Below are positions 30,833 through 43,176 of a DNA stretch of 64,000 nucleotides, piece after piece (within the stretch, counting starts at the first letter, position 1; every line of letters starts with the position of its first letter). The stretch spans positions 26,438,468 to 26,502,467 of the forward strand of contig CM046299.1 of the NCBI GenBank assembly GCA_025267735.1, given 5' to 3'. Under the pieces are notes generated by a model. The model did no database searches. It had not been told where the DNA came from and was given only the letters and a program-made list of their open reading frames with translations. Origin of the DNA: Mactra quadrangularis. Lineage: Eukaryota > Mollusca > Bivalvia > Venerida > Mactridae. The translations under genes and the position numbers were made by a program.

Positions 30833-32061
30833 GTTTCAGACTAAAACCTTGCTACGTTTTTTCCATCTTATTTATAATATGGTGTCAGTTTTATATAACT
30901 TATCCAAATTGTTCTCCCTCGTGAATCTCGTGCACACAAAGAGTGTATATAACGACCGAAATGTCTTTAAAGTGTTAGTTAGGTCATCATGTCTGAAACG
31001 TGTAAGCACGCGAAAAATGTAAAGAAATTATTTATAATGTTGCTAAATTCTTTGAAATCGGGTGTAACAACGTCTTTTATAATGGTTTAGCCCATATTTA
31101 CAAAGGTAAGCGCCGTGACCTTCGTAAGTTGAAAGAAATTTTACTATACTAGTTCTTGTTTGTTTTTGACACTAGTTTAGTTTATAAAGAACTTTTTTTT
31201 CATTTCAATTTCTACGCGAAAGTCCATATAGAACTTACATATAAGGTCTATCTTAAATGTCAATGTTTTCCAAGAGTAATAACACAAATCAGTGACATAG
31301 CATATATCAAAATATATAATGAAGAATGAAACAGTGCAGCAACAGATATCATTGTAAGTACTTGAATGTATATAAAAATATATTTTTCATCATTATTTTT
31401 GGGTTAGTAAGATATATATAATTTCACAAAAAATGTCCCTCGCAATCAGAAGTTACTGCTGTTTTTTTGTGACGCGATGAACGAAAACTATGCCATGTAC
31501 TACCCTTTTTCGTAAAGCTGAATGAACAAGCTAAATGACTTTAGTCAGTTATTTCTCCGTGTATACTCTTCAAAATAGGTAGGTCTAATTAGTTGGATTA
31601 CTCGGATTTTATCCTTACTTTTCAATGAAAATTTGCCAAATTAAATCTTGAATAACTTTTTTGAATATCATTAAATTTGTTTGAGATTCAAGCTAATTAT
31701 TTGTAAGTTTGCAAGAACTATCTAAATTCCATCACCTCTGTCAATACCTTCATTAACAACAAAGATATTGGATGAAATATTTTGTTGCTCTTACATAGGA
31801 ATTCAATGATAAAATCCGAGGATTCCAACTGTAAGGATCAACTTACCAATGGGATTGCTTCAGATTTTATAAGGGAAAGATAACTGACTAAAGTCCCTAA
31901 TTAAAGGGGAACTCATTCGTCTGATAAGTCTGAGGAAGAATTTGCGCTCTATGCTTAGTGACGCAAAACTATAATTTCGCAGATTTTTACGTACCGATAA
32001 ACTGCAATTGCCCTACAGCAACAACACCAGCAACAGCAACTTAAATAACAGCAACAGTAAC
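30833..32061. other. Intergenic, nothing recognised
   Basis: AT-rich; the AAGTCGG-like and GATTACTCGGATTTTATC phrases suggest old repeats, but no element boundary is clear. The 63-codon frame at 30831 has no domain content. Confidence 0.35.
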
Positions 32062-32074
32062 ACCAAACTGAGAA

Positions 32075-32290
32075 TGAATTATTATTATTTTTTACCTCGT
32101 TATCAACACATATATAGGCCAGCTCTTCCTACTATAGGTTTCCTGGACACTTTCTATCACCAGTACTAACTTACCCTAACACGAGGCCGACAACTCATGT
32201 ATAGGGTATGACCTGCCGCGACCGGGTTTCGAACCCGCGAACTCCGGATTCGAAGTCAGACATGCTAACCACTACGCCACGGTCGCGGCT
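32075..32290 (-). mobile_element. tRNA-derived SINE, family C, with 13-bp target duplication
   Basis: Inverted SINE (head GCCGCGACCGTGGCGTAG at right), bracketed by ACCAAACTGAGAA at 32062-32074 and 32291-32303. Inserted in a CAA/CAG-rich tract. Confidence 0.85.
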
Positions 32291-32303
32291 ACCAAACTGA
32301 GAA

Positions 32304-33160
32304 ATAGAGGCAGCAGTTACAAAGACAAAAACCATCAACAACAGTAACAACAAGAAAAGCAACAGGGGCAGCAACAACAACAGTGACAGTAAGAACAACA
32401 GAAACAGTACATCTACATCAACAACAGATAAAAAAGACGTAGTAGTTTTAACAGCAACTACAGTAACAACAGCAACAACAGTGACAACAATAAAAGCAAC
32501 AAAGTCAGCAACATTCACACATTGACAGCAGTAGTAACAACAACAGTAACAACAATAAAAGCAACAAAGTCAGCAACATTCACACAGTGACAGCAGTAGT
32601 AACAACAACAGTAACAACAATAAAAGTAACAAAGTCAGCAACATTCACACAGTGACAGCAGTAGTAACAACAACAGTAACAACAATAAAAGTAACAAAGT
32701 CAGCAACATTCACACAGTGACAGCAGTAGTAACAACAACAGTAACAACAATAAAAGTAACAAAGTCAGCAACATTCACACAGTGACAGCAGTAGTAACAA
32801 CAACAGTAACAACAAAATCAACAATAGAAACAGCACATCAATAGCAACATTAACCACAAAACAACAGCAGCAACAAAAACAGCAAAACAACTCCAGCATC
32901 AAGTCACCAACAGCAACAAAACAACAACAGCAATAAAGCAACTACAGCAACAAACAATAGCAACAAAACAGCTGAGACGAAACCAGCAGTAACAACAGCA
33001 GCAACTTAACAACTGCAGCAATTAGACAACAAAAGCAACAAAACATCAACAGAAACAACAACGGCAGCAGAAACAATAACAACAACACTACCAGCAATAG
33101 AAATAAGTATAAAATTACCTCGTCAGTGAACATTATAATAAGAAACAGCAACGATAACCA
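32304..33160 (+). repeat. CAA/CAG-rich tract with embedded 65-bp minisatellite
   Basis: Mostly ACAACAGCAACA-type sequence. From about 32466 to 32815 it becomes a five-unit 65-bp array (CAGCAGTAGTAACAACAACA ... GTCAGCAACATTCACACAGTGA). Minus-strand Leu/Val-rich frames here are artefacts. Confidence 0.85.
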
Positions 33161-33183
33161 AATCGTCAAATTTTAACATTGAT

Positions 33184-33799
33184 GAGTATAGGACAACAAA
33201 CACATCAAAGACGAAAGTCCAAAACGACTTGTTACATATGAACAGGTCGAATTTTAAAATCCACGCGTAATTGGACAACAAATACATCAAAGACGAAATT
33301 CCGAAACGACTTTTTACATATGAACAGGCCGAATTTTAAAATCCACGCATGATTGGGCAACAAACATTTCAAGGACGAAAGTCCGAGACGACTTGTTAAA
33401 TAGGAGCAGGCCGAATTTTTAAATCCACGCATGATTGGGCAACAAACATCTCAAGGACGCAAGTCCGAGACGACTTGTTAAATAGGAGCAGGCCGAATTT
33501 TAAAATCCACGCGTAATTGGACAACAAACATCTCAAGGGCGAAAGTCCGAGACGACTTGTTAAATAGGAGCAGGCCAAATTTTTAAATCCACGCGTAATT
33601 GGACAACAAACATCTCAAGGACAAAAGTCCGAGACGACTTGTTAAATAGAAGCAGGCCGAATTTTAAAATCCACGCGTAATTGGAAAACAAACATCTCAA
33701 GGACAAAAGTCCGAGACGACTTGTTAAATAGGAGCAGGCCAAATTTTTAAATCCACGCGTAATTGGACAACAAACATCTCAAGGACAAAAGTCCGAGAC
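33184..33799 (+). repeat. 82-bp minisatellite (~7.5 units)
   Basis: Unit: GACTTGTTAAATAGGAGCAG, GCCGAATTTTAAAATCCACG, CGTAATTGGACAACAAACAT, CTCAAGGACGAAAGTCCGAGAC. Continues after an insertion, near 34225, with one more separated unit at 34795-34875. Repeating minus-strand frames (33232-33742) are artefacts. Confidence 0.85.
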
Positions 33800-34224
33800 T
33801 GCTTATATGTATAACATTCTTAGTTTTAGCTAATAATATTTACTAATTGTATAACATAATTTCAATGTACCATTATATTATTATGACTCTCCGGTGCCCT
33901 TAAGAGGACACCAATACATATATATATAAATACATAACTTATTAAATTAGTTCCTGATTGCTACCCTAATATTCTCGTACCCCGAGGTTATCAAGATTCT
34001 CGATCTAGTATCGAGAGTCTTGATAGTCTCTGGGAATGAGAATGGTATCCTATTTGATTTCACTTATCTGTACTTTATAATTATGTAACATTGTTGAATT
34101 ATATATGTACTTCTATCCATACCATGTGCCTCGTAAAAATATTTATATCTATTTATGTACCTCATTTATTCATGTATATGTGAAATGAGAGAATAAAAGA
34201 ATTTGTATTGTATTGTATTGTATT
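33800..34224 (+). mobile_element. Probable 5'-truncated retroelement inserted in the 82-bp array
   Basis: The array is interrupted after GAGAC (33795-33799) and resumes with GAGAC (34225-34229), a possible short target duplication. The insert ends in AATAAAAGAATTTGTATTG and (TATTG)n, like the 3' tail of non-LTR elements. It carries the nested MITE at 33971-34043. Confidence 0.5.
33971..34043. mobile_element. Small hairpin MITE, CATTCTCGTACC family, copy 2
   Basis: ATTCTCGTACCCCGAGG ... CTCTGGGAATGAGAAT, with an inner ATTCTCGATCTAGTATCGAGAGT palindrome core; relative of 8398-8478. Confidence 0.6.
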
Positions 34225-34473
34225 GAGACGACTTGTTATAGTACAGTGCCATACAGAATTACCTTTAGACTTGTTAAAAGCTAGTTTTAATATTATTTCA
34301 TAAGTATATAGAAGTTATTTGTTAAAATATTTTCCTAATTTGAAATGGTTAAATTGATACCTAATAAAGTTGTAATAGGTATTCATTGAAATCTTTTTAC
34401 AAATAAATATGTTTTTAAATTCTAAAATATAGGTAAAATTTAGTAACACATCACACATTTACAAAACTGTAAA

Positions 34474-34759
34474 CCCGGGTCGATAGCGCAGTTGGTAGCG
34501 CGTCGGGATTTGGATACTCGTGCCCGAGGGGGTGCGGGTTCGAATCCCACCCGGGGAGGTTATACCCTTCCATGAAAATTTGACAATAATGTCGATTTTC
34601 CTCCATTGATTAGATAATATGGAGAAGTTTCCGGCCTTGTGGAAGGGTATGTGAGTACTGGTTATAGACAATGGTCCAGGAAAGCTAGGTTAGGTGCGCT
34701 GGACGCCGTGAAATGATCTTAATTGTGTTGATGCGGCGTTAACTCCAATAAATAAATAA
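34474..34759 (+). mobile_element. tRNA-derived SINE, family B, with 13-bp target duplication
   Basis: Head CCCGGGTCGATAGCGCAGTT and GGTTCGAATCCCACCCGGGG, body with GACAATAATGTCGATTTTCC, tail (AATA)n. Flanked by ACAAAACTGTAAA at 34461-34473 and 34760-34772. Very similar to 47443-47737, so recently active. Confidence 0.9.
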
Positions 34760-34775
34760 ACAAAACTGTAAAGGT

Positions 34776-35509
34776 AATTATGTATGGCAATGCATAAGCA
34801 GGTCAAAGGTTAAAATCCACGCGATATTGGACAACAAACATCTCAAGGACTATAAGCCCGAGACGACTTGTTAAATATGGATAGGACCAGGTCATGACTT
34901 TTCCATGTAGTTTTGTATTCTGTTAATTCATCAATTGTTTGTAGAAGGAACCATACTGTAAAATAGACCCGTTTGTCAAGCAGCATGTCTGATGAGTCTG
35001 TAGGTCCAAAACATTCTGAAATGGTACAAATGTAAATGTATAAAAAAATAGCAGGAACAGCAGTTACATCAGTAACAGCAGAAAAATTTATCAATTTAAA
35101 GTTAGAAACAGCATTAAGATCAAATAAATTGAAAATGATGTAATGTTTTGATATGTGTGTTTTCTGAAATAACATCAAGAACAACAGCAAGATAGATCTT
35201 ACTGCTGTAGTTTTCATCTTACTGCTGTTCCTGCTAAATTTTTAAGCATCAAATGTAAGCTTGTTTCACACAGGTTTATTCATAACAAGCACAATAAACA
35301 GGGTTATTCCTATAACAAAACAAACATTAAATCGAAACTTTTGAACGAAGACAATGTTTGTAAACAAGTGTTCATAGAGAAAGAACGAATTTTGTTTAAC
35401 GATGCTATAACAATGAATATTTCTTATAAACTTAAAAGGTAAAATTCCTCTAAGGCGTATTTTCTCATAGGCAAAGGGGACTGGCGTTGTTCCGAGCCAT
35501 AAAAACATA
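34776..35509. other. Stray 82-bp unit, then AT-rich intergenic
   Basis: 34795-34875 is a detached unit of the 82-bp minisatellite. GCAGGAACAGCAG (about 35052) and CTGCTGTTCCTGC (about 35222) form a short inverted pair. No gene recognised. Confidence 0.45.
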
Positions 35510-35875
35510 CACAGTACCCACCAAAAGTTTGGAGACAATGGAAATATAATAATTAACTTAAATTTCATTGATTGTTTTCGGTAAAACCAAAATTAGTCTA
35601 TGCATTTTATATGGTAGATGATAAAATGAATTCAAATTTCACGAATGCGTCATGTTTATAAAATTTCAAAAGCATCTGATATCCAAAAGGCTCAATACCC
35701 AAATTCAATGTAAATCTTTTCTATAATACATGTACATGTATTATTATGCTACTTAGTTAGTCTCAACTACGAATAGTACTATAACGAAAGATAAGCAAAA
35801 CGAAAAAAAATAAATTTCTAACCTAGGCAGTTGGCTTACTAAGTGAAAATGTCTCCAAAGGTTCGGTGGGTTCTG
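35510..35875. mobile_element. Tc1-like MITE (366 bp)
   Basis: Inverted ends CACAGTACCCACCAAAAGTT and (inverted right) CAGAACCCACCGAACCTTT, continuing as TGGAGACA, flanked by TA. Too short for a transposase. Confidence 0.7.
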
Positions 35876-36152
35876 TATGTATTACTCATAAAACGATAGA
35901 AGTTTACCTTAGCTTAACTAGCGGCCAGTTTCCACATTATAAACCGTTCTATTTCTCTAATTTATACATTCAAGCATAGCTGAGACTTTGCTCTTTCCAA
36001 CGACACCAACATCTGCAATCGCCAAAAAAGAATCATACACCAATTTCGAAGACTACAATCAACGAAAGGTTTTGTTTATTCGTCACAGTACTCGAAAATT
36101 CTACATACAATAATGAAGGTATTGTAGTACCATTATTAGTTTATAATAAATG

Positions 36153-37573
36153 TAGTGATGGAGAATCGGACAAAAATCATAATCGAAAATCGAATTGAAT
36201 CAAATGTAATTAATCGATTAAAAATCGATTAATAATCGAAATTTGTACAAATGCTTACGGTATCTCGACAAAATACAGGGATTTTATATTACAAGTAGCA
36301 TTAAATCTCTGGAAAAAAATAGGAAAAACACTTCATTCAAGACCACATCCTTTATTTACTTAAAACAAACTATATTTGCATGAATAATTTCTATGAAAAC
36401 ATTTTAAAAACAAAGGAAAATATTAAAATCACAATACTAAGACTTAATGCTTTCAGTTTAAATCGGCAAGTATAGTGTATCTGAGTCAGATAATGTTATA
36501 CAATACGAAAACTATGTATTGTTGGTATGAATTTTGTTACACAATATCATTTTGAAACCGCTAGCAGTCCTTTGATTTACCCCTCATCATCTAGAAATAT
36601 CTTTCAGCAATAGTTTTTTTTTATATAATTTTCATAAGCAAAAGATGTTGGTACAATTGTTTTATAACATAATTCACAAATAAATAAATCATTCACATTC
36701 TGTCTGAGTCAATAAATATGTTTTCTGATAGATTTATCCAATGCTATAAATGTCCATTCAATTAACTTTTTTTTCTGAACAAATTCATTCAAGATGATTT
36801 AAAACTGATACAGGTAAAATAAAATTAAAATGTAAGTAACGTGTCGGTTACGAAAATTATTGAGGACGAATGTTTCACAATGCAGAGCGTTATCCTATTA
36901 ACCACCCTTAAGGATGGATCTTACCACCATGTTATGAAGAACCATCATGAAATGAGCTAGCTTGGTTCAGCTTCTATGTTTATTGGATTCTAGTGAGACT
37001 TCATTTGATACGAGAATAAGACCGTATCCGGATTTTGAACTTTTACCATACCTCACAGAGTTTCCCAAACTGCCAAAGAGATTTGGTCGTAAATTTTAAT
37101 TAGTTTATTGACCTGTAAATCGTAACAAATTGAGTGTGAAGATTTATAACACATCTGATGTACCAAACGTTTGTTATACAACGTGGCATTTAAATTATCA
37201 CACGTATCTAGACAGCGGTATCAAGACTCGTATTACGTCATCAATAAAAAATAAAAGACCTTTTTGTAAATTGCTATTTATCTTTGAAATTCGCCGACAT
37301 GTATTCACATTTTTGTTTGATATTTGACATGTGAAGGACGGGTGGACCAACGAGTTTGACTTAGACTGATTAGTAATTTAACTAAATAAGACTGGAAATT
37401 AAAAGTAACGTTTTTTCCCTTGTGTACAAGTTTAAACTGAGGTCAGTTGTGGCAAAATCTGCGGTTCTGAAACAACCAGCGACAATCGATTTTCCTTAAA
37501 GAAAATCGATTATCGCTAATGTAAGCGCCCAGCGACGATTATTCGATTCTACTCGATCATCGTGACATCACTA
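36153..37573. mobile_element. Non-autonomous hAT element (1.42 kb), perfect 8-bp duplication
   Basis: Ends TAGTGATG and CATCACTA; AATAAATG lies on both sides (36145-36152 and 37574-37581). Subterminal regions are dense in AATCGATT/ATCGATTA motifs. Small frames inside (37130-37327) show no transposase or BED-finger motif. Confidence 0.8.
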
Positions 37574-37581
37574 AATAAATG

Positions 37582-38660
37582 TATATCAATTTTACAAATA
37601 ATTCTAAATGAAGGAACTGAGCATAACAGTGCAATCCATAAATATCTTTACACTTTTAAATTTTTAAAATTTGTGATTCGATTTTATTCTATAAGCAATA
37701 CTATAGAAATTAAAATCATTTCCCTAGAAATTTACCTTGTATAACAAAATAAACAATTGATAAGTATAATTACTTCTCTTCCAAATATAACTATCTAATA
37801 AATACTATTCCTATGCGTAAATACATCTATTCTACAGATTAATTGAATTAATAAAGCCCAACTTTTAAAGTGTAAATGTTTTTTTTTTGGATGGCACTGT
37901 ACATGCATCGGGTTATATATTAAATCAAGGAGGATAACAAATATAAACAATTACAAAACAAAAGGAAGTAATAACGTCGAACTCGGACGAATATCGGCCA
38001 CGTCGAACATCTATCTCGCTCGATTTTTTTTAAAGTTGCATCGAGTTCGAAGCAACGAACTTTAACTGTATATTGTATAACTGATAGTAAATTGTACCTG
38101 TTATCAGCATGTAGCTAAATGATGTTTTGATGCAGACTTTTAAATCATTTTTATTTTGCTCAATGCTTCATTCATTCAATTTCATATATCAATACTAACA
38201 TTGTCCATAGACTGCAAAGAAAATAGATATTTTACTTAAACAAGTCAAGTTGTAATGAGTTCGAGATTCAGGACGATTTTGGTAGTTTATTTCCTTAAAG
38301 AAAAAAACGTGCTGTTGTTGATTCCTTTTATTCAGGCAGGCATTTTCGCATCTTTTTGTGCATGTCTGGTATAATGAAATTAACGTAAAGTCACAATTGA
38401 TTCAGTTCAAATGACATTTCAATGGAAAATACAAAATCTGCATATTCGCGAGGTTTAAGTTTTGTTGATGACTTGATTCAAACACGGTACCATACACATG
38501 TATAGAAATGTACATTTCCTATGTTTCACATTTTACGTATTTATGTTTGTTTGTAACATGTAAAAATAACGTTAATAAGAGTTTATTTTGTACTCTTTTT
38601 CCCGGTTTCCTTTGGGCGGTTTGGTCGTCCAGATATATCATTCGGGGAAAAAACTAGTTA
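37582..38660. other. AT-rich intergenic, nothing recognised
   Basis: No gene or clear repeat boundary in this stretch. Confidence 0.35.
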
Positions 38661-38810
38661 ATTAGCTTATGGAAATTATTTAGATTTCATGTTATGGCAT
38701 TAAAATAAATGCCACTTTCAATCAATCTAAAACAGTATGATGTTATACCTCATCCCATACAAGTTCAACCTATTCCGGGTTCTTAAAGTACATTTGCGCA
38801 ATCATAAAAT
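38661..38810 (+). repeat. Unexpanded relative of the 39-bp array
   Basis: Has the order ATTTAGATTTCATGTTATGG, TCAATCAATCTAAAACAGT, ATGTTATACCTCATCCCATA, which recurs around the expanded array at 39015-39500. Points to a local tandem duplication before expansion. Confidence 0.65.
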
Positions 38811-39024
38811 GTTGTTTGATATGGCTATTTGGTAATGCATTCATGTAGTTTATTATTGTTACTGATATGTTATTGTGTGTGCCATGTTGTAACATTGTAT
38901 GTCAAAATAAACCTATCTATCTACATGTCTTGTTTTCTTCCGTGCTTTAAAGCCTAAGAAATTACATATAATAATTTATTACATATAGAAACACGCTATA
39001 TACATTCAGTTTTTTAGCTAATGA

Positions 39025-39432
39025 ACATTATTTAGATTTCATGTCATGGTATTAAATTAAATGCTATTTTCAATTAACCATGTTATGGCATTAAAAAATG
39101 CTATTTTCAATCAATCATGTTATGGCATTAAAATAAATGCTATTTTTAATCAATCATGTTATGGCATTAAAATAAATGCTATTTTCAATCAATCATGTTA
39201 TGGCATTAAAATAAATGCTATTTTCAATCAACCATGTTATGGCATTAAAATAAATGCTATTTTCAATCAACCATGTTATGGCATTAAAATAAATGCTATT
39301 TTCGATCAATTATATTATGGCATTAAAATAAATGCTATATTCAGTCAACTATGTTTTAGCATTAAAATAAATGCTATTTTCAATCAACCATATTATGGCA
39401 TTAAAATAAATGCTATTTTCGATCAATCGATC
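39025..39432 (+). repeat. 39-bp minisatellite (~10 units)
   Basis: Unit AATAAATGCTATTTTCAATC then AATCATGTTATGGCATTAA. Because 39 is a multiple of three, one frame (39061-39435) stays open and reads INAIFNQSCYGIK repeatedly; flanks show it is non-coding duplication. Confidence 0.85.
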
Positions 39433-40211
39433 TGAAACTGTGTGATGTTATACCTCATCCCATACAAGTTCAACCAAGTCCGTGTTGTTTTAAAAAGTAC
39501 ATTTGGGCAATGTGTTTTGTAAAACAAAATGAATTGTGCAAACTAGAACTGAGATGGTAATTCCATGTTTCATCAAAGCAACAACTAACGGTTAAAACAG
39601 AGGATTCCGGATATACGTATATTCGCTATTAATAAATCATCATAATAATAATTGGAATTTACTTACCATTGGAACTTATATCCAAACTTGATGTTTCCAT
39701 ATAAACTTTAAACAAATTCAAAGTAGATCTTTCTTCGTTTCTTATTCGTTTCGATCTTTAGACCACAGTAGAAACCTAAAATATATAACAAACCTAAACA
39801 CAAACCAAACAGACATTAAATATATATAACGTAGGTGAACTCTAACAATACAGAATATGTTGTGATAATGCTACTGTTGAAACAAATTCCAAAGACTCAT
39901 TAGAATGTGGTCACGAATAAGGTCAATTATAAAGTAAGTAAGTAAATATTACTTTGGAAAGAAAGGATAACCTAGCTAGAGTCATATTCTACTGAAGCCA
40001 TATTCGATCTACAGCTAAGATCCAATAGTTAAAGATATACTCTGGGGTCCAAACGTTTCTTTACTCATGCACTTTTCTATTCTTTTCCGTTGACAAAATA
40101 TTGCAGATACGTTTTATTTGATATTTCTATTGTATTTTTATAATACAATAAAGAACTAATTGACGATTCGTGACTAACAGAACATTTGTTGTGAAACTAA
40201 AGACAGAAAGT

Positions 40212-40445
40212 TTTTTTTTTGTTTTTTTTTAACGTCGCATTCAACACATATATAGGTCATATACACGACGGCCAGCTCTTCCTACTATAGGTTTCCTGGA
40301 CACTTTTTCTATCACCAGTACTAACTTACCCTACCACGAGGCCGACAATTCATGTATAGGGTATGACCAGTCGCGACCGGGATTCGAACCCGGATCTCCG
40401 GATTCGAAGTCAGACATGCTAACCACTACGCCACGGCCGCGGCTT
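40212..40445 (-). mobile_element. tRNA-derived SINE, family C, with 12-bp target duplication
   Basis: Head at right (GCCGCGGCCGTGGCGTAGTG inverted), poly-T/AACGTCGCATTCAAC tail at left, flanked by AAGACAGAAAGT at 40200-40211 and 40446-40457. Confidence 0.88.
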
Positions 40446-40761
40446 AAGACAGAAAGTATATCATAGAATATTCCAAACCATCAAATTTAACATGTGTATA
40501 GAAACTTTTGGTCCCAAGAGTGCTTAGGATACCCAGTCCTTATCTAGTAATAATCATTGCAGATATTTAAGGTTTGTATGTCCTGAGTGTAACCTCCCTT
40601 TTCCTCCTTTTTGAAGAGTTTCAAGACCGACAACAAAAGCCGGCGTAGTTTTTTATTATAATGATATGTTAATGAATGTCACACTTGAACTACGCCTCTT
40701 TGTCTTTGTTGAAAATTGTCGAAGCGTGAAAAGAGTAATCTTCCTAATAGGGGGCATACTA

Positions 40762-42058
40762 CGAGAGGTGTTCAACTTATATTTGAACACTTTTTTGATG
40801 GGATAAAAATCAATTTCTGACAATAAATATCCACATTTTACTTGAATATGTTACAAGTGGATTGTCTATAATCCACAGGCATATTACAATAAAAAATTTG
40901 AAACAACATAAGGCTGTTATTAAACATTAATGAAGGGACCGTATTTTTGGCGTTTTGAACATAGCGAAATCTAAAGCAAGCGGTCACTTTAGAAGTTGTT
41001 ATTTATCTTTATCCCATAAGATTTTGCAAAAACTTTCCTTTCACAATTTGTTCATGTATATTTCTACTTCTTCGTGTTCTTTGCAGTTCGAAATGTGCGT
41101 GAAATTGCATTTTATTTGTCTGACAACAACATTATCTAAATGAACGTTGAGCTGGATCAAGTACATGATAAATAACATTATTTATGAATGTTTCTGCAAG
41201 TACTAATTCATTTGATATATGTATATGTTTAGTTTATGTGATAAAGACACACATTCCCAAAGTTCTACTTCGAAACCTCTACACAGGCTTTGAATGAGGC
41301 TTTTATATTTATGTTATGTGACGTCATATCAAGCAATGAAAGCTAAAGTAAATACTTCTGAACATGGTCATATCAAAGTAACTACAACTATTAAGCAAAT
41401 CATGTCTATGAAATTAGTGTATGACTATATTATTTAGCAACTTCAATTATAAAAAGTGAAAATATAGTGTTTTATACGTTACTAAATTTGACCAAAACGT
41501 GACGACTTTCTCTTAGTTGTCTTTGAATTACCCTATAAAGGATCACTTTTTGACCCCTTAAAACATCATTGATTATTGCATTCCTTTCAATTTACACACT
41601 TTGGACATTAAAGTTTTAATAAGAATATGTTTAATTAAATAATTTCAAAATTTATTATGTAAAATTAATGAATGTATGATATATGCTCTCAAACACTGAT
41701 TTCGGACTAAAGTCTAAAATGACAAAATGCAATTTTTTTGTTAAAAAACATAATTTTGTTTTATCAAATTACACATGCTATTGGGATACAAAAAGGTAAT
41801 TATAACATTTATAACACATCCAACAGGCCATATCTAAGAGCAAAAAATGTGGTAAAACTCTAAAAAATGATGATTTGGGGTGGTCAACTAACATGCTATA
41901 AATATGTTTGATAAAATAAGTTTAAATAATTTTGTTTTATAAAACATGATTATTTACATAACAATACATATAAAAAGCAATTTTTAGAGGAAACAATCCG
42001 GTCATAAGCTTCAGAATCAGAGTTCATATCTGTTCAAATATAAGTTGAACACCTCTCG
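40762..42058. mobile_element. 1.3-kb TIR element, mariner-sized, no intact transposase
   Basis: Near-perfect inverted ends CGAGAGGTGTTCAACTTATA then TTTGAACA, flanked by TACTA on both sides (40757-40761, 42059-42063). The outer TA of that flank would suit Tc1/mariner. The length (1297 bp) fits a mariner, but the interior shows no transposase frame. Confidence 0.72.
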
Positions 42059-42508
42059 TACTACAGATCAAACAATAACAATCACCGTGAGTAAATTTCA
42101 GTCTTCATGCTAATTTTTTATCAGCACTGGACTTTCGGTCCAGCAAGACGGATTTTCAACTGGACCCAATGAGAGTTAAATGGACAAAACAATTTTAAGT
42201 GATTTGTTAAAATATGCAGTCAAATCAAATTATGTAAGATCATTTATCTTACATTTATTCTAAAATAAACAGTATAGCAACAAACAATGGTGTTTTATTG
42301 AATGTATATAATTATGTACTTTTTTACACTTTAATTACCTCTTATACCGGATAGCAAAAGAAAACATGTACATATACATAGTTATTAACTGCATTATATA
42401 AATTGAAATAATGACATATTATACATATTTACACAATAAAGAAGGTACTGTGAATTTATTTTCCCAATCCGGAAATCGAAGTATGGTTTTTAGGTCTGGG
42501 GACATTAC

Positions 42509-42622
42509 CTGAAGGTGATAAGTATCGCCGCTTATGTCATTATGCACTACGTCATCGAGGTACCAGGAAGCATATTGCATGGTTCCCACTGAGATACCTT
42601 GCAGAATGATCCTGTCTGCCAC
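42509..42622 (-). pseudogene. Possible PLAT-domain exon fragment
   Basis: On the minus strand the reading IILQGISVGTMQYASWYLDD then VVHNDISGDTYHLQ ends exactly at a donor-like CAG/GTAATG. PLAT/LH2 domains have a GxxxxxxxWyLdxVxVxDxxxGxxYxF core, which this resembles. A good acceptor at 42667 (TTTTTCAG) leads into in-frame stops, so the exon is either decayed or uses a weaker acceptor. No partner exons were found nearby. Confidence 0.35.
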
Positions 42623-42669
42623 AGACTGGTTTATACTTGTCTTGATCCTCTAACGTCAGTCACAACCTG

Positions 42670-43163
42670 AAAAATAACAACACGAGAAGAGAAACCCGAC
42701 AGAAATAGTTTTGTAAAATATGACATGTTTAAACATTATTACAAACTATAAAATATATAACTAAACTGAAAAAGAAAGAAATTTGAATAGACATGGGGCA
42801 AAGACAAGCATGCATTAAGGACAGGGGGACACGGACGGTGGTTTTACACCAAGGGGGTTTTGTGGTCCGTTTAGGGTCGTCATTTCCGCTACAATTCCCA
42901 CCTATTCACCAGGGCTATAGGAAGTCTCTGATCACCATTATTTCAAAATGACTGACTTGCATAAAGTTTGTTAACCTAGAAAAAAAACAAATATATACCA
43001 ATACTCCAAAATATAAGCCCCTCCCCCCACACTGACCCACTGTATTAATTCTGTTCCTTTCATAAATCTCAAACTTTAACAATATAACTTATATTTAAGT
43101 AAAGAAAACACATGATCACCTCCGCCAACTTAGTGAGGATTACGAGGACAATAAGAATACTAC
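42670..43163. other. Intergenic, nothing recognised
   Basis: No coding-like frame or bounded repeat here. Confidence 0.35.
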
Positions 43164-43176
43164 TAGCAACATATTA

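Noticed and set aside
32195..33169. Leu/Val-rich minus-strand frames resembling membrane proteins
   Set aside because: Translation of the CAA/CAG-rich tract on the opposite strand.
33232..33742. Three similar minus-strand frames (MACSYLTSRLGL...) that look like a repeated protein
   Set aside because: They are phase copies of the 82-bp non-coding minisatellite; no start context, splice or domain evidence.
34459..34671. Frame shared with 47418-47639 (MSITSTH...), suggesting a conserved small protein
   Set aside because: Both are antisense translations of the same SINE family.
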